DNA of 36,021 bases from Oscillospiraceae bacterium (GTDB lineage: Bacteria > Bacillota > Clostridia > Oscillospirales > Oscillospiraceae). The DNA lies in assembly GCA_910574635.1 (NCBI GenBank), contig CAJTCG010000028.1:1-36021 (forward strand). Direction: 5' to 3'. How positions within the stretch are numbered: the first letter of the stretch is position 1; the number at the start of each line of letters is the position of its first letter. The position numbers were made by a program, and so were the translations under genes. The notes beneath the pieces are model-generated. The model ran no database searches, was not told the origin of the DNA, and was given only the letters and a program-made list of their open reading frames with translations. This document shows, in pieces, positions 32,157 through 36,021 of the stretch.

Positions 32157-32510
32157 TTATTTTAAGCCTTCTTCCTTGATCTTATATATTCTAAATGCGC
32201 AATCCTTTTCCAAACGAATATTTGCCCAATTTCTCCCAATCTGTCTCACAAAATAATTTTCGTCCTCTGGAAATATCTGTTTTGTCATAAATCTTAACAG
32301 ATCCAGTGCTTTGGCAGATTCTTTCAATACAATTTCAAGTGTACTCCATCCATCTATTACAGGCGAATATATTTCATGAATCATATCACAAAACAAATCG
32401 TTTCCGTTGATTGGTATTTTTCTTATTAAGTCCCCCTTCCTATCTTCAATCAGCATACTCTTTAACTGGGCATATTGTTTGCTGTCAAGCATCACTTCAT
32501 ATATTTCCAT
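32157..32510 (-). CDS. Small protein of unknown function after the sensor kinase
   Basis: A 117-residue soluble protein starting MEIYEVMLDSKQYAQLKSML. GGAGG lies 5 bases before the ATG and the start overlaps the kinase gene by 14 bases, so it is part of that operon. Its base composition is clearly more AT-rich than its neighbours, suggesting separate acquisition. No domain was recognised; there is no signal peptide or membrane segment. It might modulate the kinase, but nothing in the sequence shows that. Confidence 0.7.
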   Translation of the reverse strand: MEIYEVMLDSKQYAQLKSMLIEDRKGDLIRKIPINGNDLFCDMIHEIYSPVIDGWSTLEIVLKESAKALDLLRFMTKQIFPEDENYFVRQIGRNWANIRLEKDCAFRIYKIKEEGLK

Positions 32511-33825
32511 TTTCTCCTCCTGTTATTAAGGCTGTGCCGTACAATATTTCTTGCAATTTAATGGAGGCTTTCACGCAGGCCCCATCTGGTGACTTATTTG
32601 ACAGTTCTATGGTTCCCCCATGCTTCTGGCACAGCACCCGGCTCACCGCCAGACCCAGGCCAAGGTGCTTGCCGGAGGTATCCTCGGAGTAGAACAGGGC
32701 GGTTTTCTTTTGCAGCAGCTTGTCCGAAAAGCCCGGCCCGTCGTCGGTCACGGTGGCCGACAGGATTCCATGCTCCAGACAAAAAGCCAGCCCGATTTCC
32801 CGCTCCGCAAAACGGAGGGCATTGGAGATCAGATTTTCCAGAACACGGTACAACAGCTCCCCGTCAAGGACGGCCCTCCCCTTCGGCACATGAAGGTCAC
32901 AGGAAAAACGCACCTGGGTATTTTGAAACAGGATGGATAGAGAATCCGCCATGTGCTGTAAAAAATCAGGAAGCTCCACCTCTCTGAGGCGGACTCCGGT
33001 TTCTTCGATAGCCCCCAGGTCGCGCATGGTATCGGTATAGCGGCCCATGCGCTCCGCGGTGATACCGAGATTGGAGAGCGCCTTTTCCAGTTTTTCCTCC
33101 GTCAAGGTCCCGCCCCGGCTGTTCTCCTGCAAATATTCCACATAGCCGGTCATAATGGCGATAGGGTTACGCAGATCGTGGGCCACGGATGCCTGCAACG
33201 CCCGGCGTTCCTCCAGCATACTCCACATCTGACGGTTATTCTCATATAGGGTCTGCCGCATTTTCTCAAAGGCAGTACAGAGCTGGCCCAATTCATCCCG
33301 CTCATCAAAGGTAATCTGAAAGTTCAAATCCCGGTTTTGAATATGGGCGGTGGCGTCCATCAGGACAGTGATCGGCGGCTCCAGCACCTTGTGATAAAAC
33401 CACCATGCGCACAAAGCAATTCCAATCACAGCAAACAGGAACGGCAGCAGCACCATACAAATCTGCGAAGTACGGTAGGCCGTTCTCGCTTTCGGGGAAA
33501 GCATGGAGTAGCTGGATTCAATACGCTCTATCCTGTAGCTCGTCTGTCCCTGATTCTCGTTGTGTTCCTGGCTGTCCGCTACCAGTTGGCCGAATGGCTC
33601 TGGTGAGCCGTCAAGGACATACCTCATCTTTGCCTCTGTGACCGTACCATCCGGGGCGGTTGTCTGCTGCGTCAGCCAGACCTCGTTGGAATCGGGGAGA
33701 ATATGGTTTTGGAAACGATAACAGCCGAAAATCGCAAGGCCGCTGCACAGGAACACAATCAGCATTGTGACCGCCACAGCCTTCATAAAAGAGCGTTTCA
33801 ATGACTGCCTTTTTATTTTTTCCAT
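32497..33825 (-). CDS. Sensor histidine kinase
   Basis: A 442-residue membrane kinase. Two membrane segments (about residues 14-36 and 121-145) enclose an extracytoplasmic sensor loop of about 85 residues. A HAMP region follows (VLEPPITVLMDATAHIQNRD). The phosphoacceptor His is in ASVAHDLRNPIAIMTGYVEYL, then come the N-box LENLISNALRFAE, G1 VTDDGPGF and G2 HLGLGLAVSRVLC. The start at 33825 (MEKIKRQS) was chosen over a TTG six codons upstream. It overlaps the response regulator by 13 bases. It would sense an envelope or extracellular signal and phosphorylate the partner regulator. Confidence 0.92.
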   Translation of the reverse strand: MEKIKRQSLKRSFMKAVAVTMLIVFLCSGLAIFGCYRFQNHILPDSNEVWLTQQTTAPDGTVTEAKMRYVLDGSPEPFGQLVADSQEHNENQGQTSYRIERIESSYSMLSPKARTAYRTSQICMVLLPFLFAVIGIALCAWWFYHKVLEPPITVLMDATAHIQNRDLNFQITFDERDELGQLCTAFEKMRQTLYENNRQMWSMLEERRALQASVAHDLRNPIAIMTGYVEYLQENSRGGTLTEEKLEKALSNLGITAERMGRYTDTMRDLGAIEETGVRLREVELPDFLQHMADSLSILFQNTQVRFSCDLHVPKGRAVLDGELLYRVLENLISNALRFAEREIGLAFCLEHGILSATVTDDGPGFSDKLLQKKTALFYSEDTSGKHLGLGLAVSRVLCQKHGGTIELSNKSPDGACVKASIKLQEILYGTALITGGENGNI

Positions 33826-34487
33826 CGGTAGCCCATCCCCCAAACTGTTTCGATGTACTCACTTCCGCTGGCCTGCATGAGCTTCGCGCGGATTTTGCGG
33901 ATATGCTCTTTAATCACGCTGCTGTCGCCCTCCGCGTCATAGCCCCATACCGCCTCATAGATGCGTTCTTTGTCAAAGACCTGATTGGGGTTAGAGGACA
34001 GAAATTCGATGATGTCAAATTCCCTCTTGGAAAAAGAAAGCTCCTGCTCATTCCAAAATACTTTTCTATCAGAGAGATTGATAATCAGCCCCTGAGAGGT
34101 CACGACCTCCGGCGGGCGGTTGTTCCGCTCGTCCCGGCGCAGATGGGCCTCAATGCGGGCAAGCAATTCCTGCAAGCCGAACGGCTTGGTGATATAGTCG
34201 TCCCCTCCGGCCCGCAGGCCGTTGACCTTATCCTGCTCTGTGATCCGCGCCGTCAGGAACAGGATCGGGCAGACGATATGGTTCCGAATGACCTTGCACA
34301 GCTCCAGCCCATCCATCCCCGGCATATTGATGTCCAGCAGAATGAGATTTGGTTTTGCAGTCAGCTTCGCCAGGGCTTCAGCGCTGCTGTTGGCTGCGGA
34401 AACCGTATAGCCGTGATCCTGCAAATGGGTGGAAAGCAATTCGGTCAGAATAGGTTCATCATCCACGATCAAAATTCTGTATGCCAT
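33813..34487 (-). CDS. OmpR-family response regulator
   Basis: A 224-residue regulator with a receiver domain (RILIVDDEPILTELL, phosphoacceptor Asp in NLILLDINMPGMDGLEL, conserved Lys in DDYITKPFGLQELLARI) and a winged-helix DNA-binding domain (LSFSKREFDIIEFLSSNPNQV, EHIRKIRAKL, ETVWGMGYRWKK). The start at 34487 (MAYRILIV) has GGAGG 7 bases upstream. The promoter has the direct repeats expected for OmpR-type regulators, and the same repeats precede the exporter operon, so it probably activates both itself and that operon. Confidence 0.95.
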   Translation of the reverse strand: MAYRILIVDDEPILTELLSTHLQDHGYTVSAANSSAEALAKLTAKPNLILLDINMPGMDGLELCKVIRNHIVCPILFLTARITEQDKVNGLRAGGDDYITKPFGLQELLARIEAHLRRDERNNRPPEVVTSQGLIINLSDRKVFWNEQELSFSKREFDIIEFLSSNPNQVFDKERIYEAVWGYDAEGDSSVIKEHIRKIRAKLMQASGSEYIETVWGMGYRWKK

Positions 34488-34509
34488 GCGAACACCTCCA
34501 GTCTTTTTT

Positions 34510-34543
34510 ATCATATAGGGAGAAAGTCAAAATTTGGTCAAGA
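34510..34543 (-). promoter_or_regulatory. Autoregulated promoter of the two-component operon
   Basis: On the minus strand TTGACC and TTGACT start 11 bases apart (TTGACCAAATTTTGACT) and the -10 TATGAT is at 34510-34515, 20 bases after the first repeat. Layout and sequence match the exporter promoter at 31821-31854. Confidence 0.7.
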
Positions 34544-34549
34544 ATAAAG

Positions 34550-34572
34550 CTCAATGACATATTGCAATTATA
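34550..34572 (+). repeat. 23-bp sequence preceding IS copy 1
   Basis: The 23 bases starting CTCAATGACA and ending AATTATA are repeated exactly at 35733-35755, directly before the second IS copy. They lie outside the apparent inverted repeats, so they record either a tandem duplication or an element end longer than the inverted repeat. Confidence 0.8.
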
Positions 34573-35727
34573 GAAAGCACTGATTAAAGCAAATAAAAGC
34601 CAGGCAAACAGACGAAGGTAATGGAAACGACCAATAAAGGACCATATTGGGGGATAAATTCCTCATTTTTCCAGTCCCAGCCCGGTCGAAGGGCGCAAAA
34701 ACCTTAGGCGGGGCATAGGGAACCGCCCGCCCTGGCAAGCATGTACAAATTTGCGCTGGCAAAGAGAACGTGTAATCGGTTAAGATTTTTTCTCAGACCC
34801 CGGTAAACGGTTTTTCGAAAACCGAAAATGTTCTTCACAATCCTGTAGGGATGCTCCACCTTGCAGCGTACGGCAGATTTTCGGTTTTCAATATACCGCT
34901 CCCAGTCAATGGCATTGTCTGAAACCCTGGGGAACCGGCCCGGCCTGCGGTTGATGCGGTATTCAATGGCAGAAAGCTGCGGATTACTTTTGATTTCTTC
35001 CCGTTTCTCTATCCCAAGGTAGGCACTGTCCCCGTAGACCGCCTTATCATCTTCCCGCAGAAGCCTTGCCGCTACAGTGACATCGTGGACATTGGCGGCG
35101 GTGGCCTCCACTGTGTGGACAAAGCCGCTCCCGGCATCCACGCCGGTGTGGCACTTCATACCAAAATGCCACTGGTTTCCTTCTTCACCGAGTGCATCTC
35201 CGGATCCCGTTTTTTCTCCGTGTTTTTTGTAGAGCCGGGTGCGCTGATCAGTGTGGCGTCTACGATGCTGCCGCCCCGCATCATCCGTCCAGCCCCTTCC
35301 AGGCAGCGGTTGATTGCATCAAACAACAGATGCCGAAAGTGCAGCAGGGTCGTGGCGTCCGGGACATCCTGCTCGAAAAAGTTGATCCCCATAAATTTGC
35401 GCATGGCATAGCTGTCATAAATTGCGTCCTCTACTCCTTCATCGGATAAGCTGAACCAGCATTGCAGCAGATACATCCGCAGCATGGTTTCTATCTCAAT
35501 CGGCGGACGCCCGCGTTTCCCGGTTGGATAGTGGGGGACGACCAGCGATATCCATTCTTCCCATGGGATAATCTCGTCCATGATTTCCAGAAATTCTTCC
35601 CGTTTTGTTTTCTTTTTCCGGCATCTGTATTCCATATCGCTAAAACTTTCCTGTTTCATACTCCGCGCCCCCTTTTCCTTATTTTATCACATCTTTTATC
35701 ATTTGGGGGGATTAAATCAGCGTTTCC
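34573..35727 (-). mobile_element. IS5-family element, near full length (about 1155 bp)
   Basis: Left end GAAAGCACTGATTAAA and right end TTAAATCAGCGTTTCC are imperfect inverted repeats; the second copy's left end, GGAAGCACTGATTAAA, pairs better. The transposase frame runs leftward across it. Fragments of the same element occur at 14705-15132 and 23437-23977, and a second copy starts at 35756. Confidence 0.85.
34704..35659 (-). pseudogene. IS5-family transposase (frameshifted)
   Basis: The first frame (35156-35659, MKQESFSDMEYR to DPEMHSVKKE) contains the N-terminal region and the first catalytic Asp in GGSIVDATLISAPGSTKN. The second frame (34704-35159) carries MKCHTGVDAGSGFVHTVEATAANVHDV with the second Asp, and the C-terminal YRINRRPGRFPRV and KVEHPYRIVKNIFGFRKTVYRGL with the last Glu. 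One missing base near 35170 (KKE for KKGNQWHFGM) separates them. Compared with the copy at 14690, nine codons around EEKGIGKL are also missing. The copy is probably inactive. Confidence 0.88.
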
Positions 35728-35732
35728 TAAAA

Positions 35733-35755
35733 CTCAATGACATATTGCAATTATA
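35733..35755 (+). repeat. 23-bp sequence preceding IS copy 2
   Basis: Exact repeat of 34550-34572, lying between the right end of the first IS copy and the left end of the second, with only 5 bases (TAAAA) after the first copy. Confidence 0.8.
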
Positions 35756-36021
35756 GGAAGCACTGATTAAAGCAAATAAAAGCCAGGCAAACAGGCGAAG
35801 GTAATGGAAACGTCCAATAAAGGACCATATTCGGGGATAAATTCCTCGCTTTTCCAGTCCCAGCCCGGTCGAAGGACGCAAAAACCTTAGGCGGGGCATA
35901 GGGAACCGCCCGCCCTGGCAAGCATGTACAAATTTGCGCTGGCAAAGAGACCGTGTAATCGGTTAAGATTTTTTCTCAGACCCCGGTAAACGGTCTTCCG
36001 AAAACCGAAAATGTTCTTCAC
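35756..36021 (-). mobile_element. Second IS5-family copy, running off the window
   Basis: The left inverted repeat GGAAGCACTGATTAAA is followed by sequence nearly identical to 34573-34838 with a few substitutions. The remainder is outside the window. Confidence 0.85.
35887..36021 (-). CDS. IS5-family transposase, C-terminal end (cut by window edge)
   Basis: The last 44 codons of the transposase, VKNIFGFRKTVYRGLRKNLN through LARAGGSLCPA, in frame to a TAA at 35887-35889. They differ from copy 1 by single substitutions (RLHGLF for RLHVLF). Whether this copy is intact cannot be seen. Confidence 0.8.
   Translation of the reverse strand: MKNIFGFRKTVYRGLRKNLNRLHGLFASANLYMLARAGGSLCPA

Noticed and set aside
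14690..35659. Near-identical repeats at 14.7-15.1, 23.4-24.0 and 34.6-36.0 kb as a possible CRISPR-like or regulatory repeat family
   Set aside because: All are copies or fragments of one IS5-family element, explained by the transposase frame and inverted ends.

Overview
The window looks like a chromosomal accessory region of a gut Clostridia bacterium, most likely Oscillospiraceae (the Flavonifractor / Lawsonibacter / Oscillibacter neighbourhood). This is inferred from the moderately high G+C coding sequence, the AGGAGG-type ribosome binding sites, LacI and AraC regulators beside sugar enzymes and PTS genes, a CcpA-like site, lipoprotein-anchored binding proteins and relics of a Gram-positive conjugative element. 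No rRNA, tRNA or CRISPR array was seen.

Layout. (1) 1-789: the 3' end of one gene, a terminator and a collapsed IS66 relic. (2) 790-7300, minus strand: a LacI regulator, a metallo-beta-lactamase-fold (MBL) hydrolase, a complete tripartite tricarboxylate transporter (TctC, TctB, TctA), a decayed small ORF, a terminator and a PfkB sugar kinase. A sigma-A-type promoter and a perfect 14-bp palindrome sit in front of the regulator. (3) 7300-7936: mostly gene-free, with one decayed small ORF. (4) 7937-14644: an alpha-galactoside/sucrose locus. AraC and GH36 alpha-galactosidase run leftward; GH32 fructosidase and a PTS EIIBCA run rightward. The EIIBCA is split by an in-frame amber codon, and a second GH32 gene behind it is cut off by an IS scar. 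(5) 14645-15806: an IS5-family fragment, a TRAP binding-protein tail and a C_GCAxxG_C_C protein. (6) 15807-22357: a second LacI-controlled uptake operon (LacI, sugar-type ABC binding protein, two permeases, a glycerophosphodiesterase-family enzyme and a second MBL hydrolase of the same type as the first). Two matching palindromic operators precede the regulator and the binding protein. (7) 22358-23981: a relic of a conjugative-element gene broken by stops and by two IS fragments. (8) 23982-34545, minus strand: a two-component system (response regulator, sensor kinase, small AT-rich protein) and a six-gene ABC exporter operon with three secreted propeller-like modules. The response-regulator gene and the exporter operon carry the same direct-repeat promoter. 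A 161-bp MITE lies between the two operons. (9) 34550-36021: two IS5-family copies in tandem, the second running off the window.

How the genes fit together. Both LacI operons pair a solute importer with an MBL protein whose N-terminus reads NVGYGD and which has HxHxDH and KLPHHG motifs. One adds a PfkB kinase nearby and the other a glycerophosphodiesterase-family protein. This suggests two parallel scavenging pathways for small molecules that need a hydrolytic opening step; the substrates are unknown. The sucrose/alpha-galactoside locus would import sucrose-type sugars by PTS and cleave them with GH32 and GH36 enzymes, but the amber codon and the truncation suggest partial decay. The two-component/ABC/propeller locus resembles envelope-stress or peptide-sensing export modules. 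Its propeller components, including one fused to a permease, are the least familiar part of the window.
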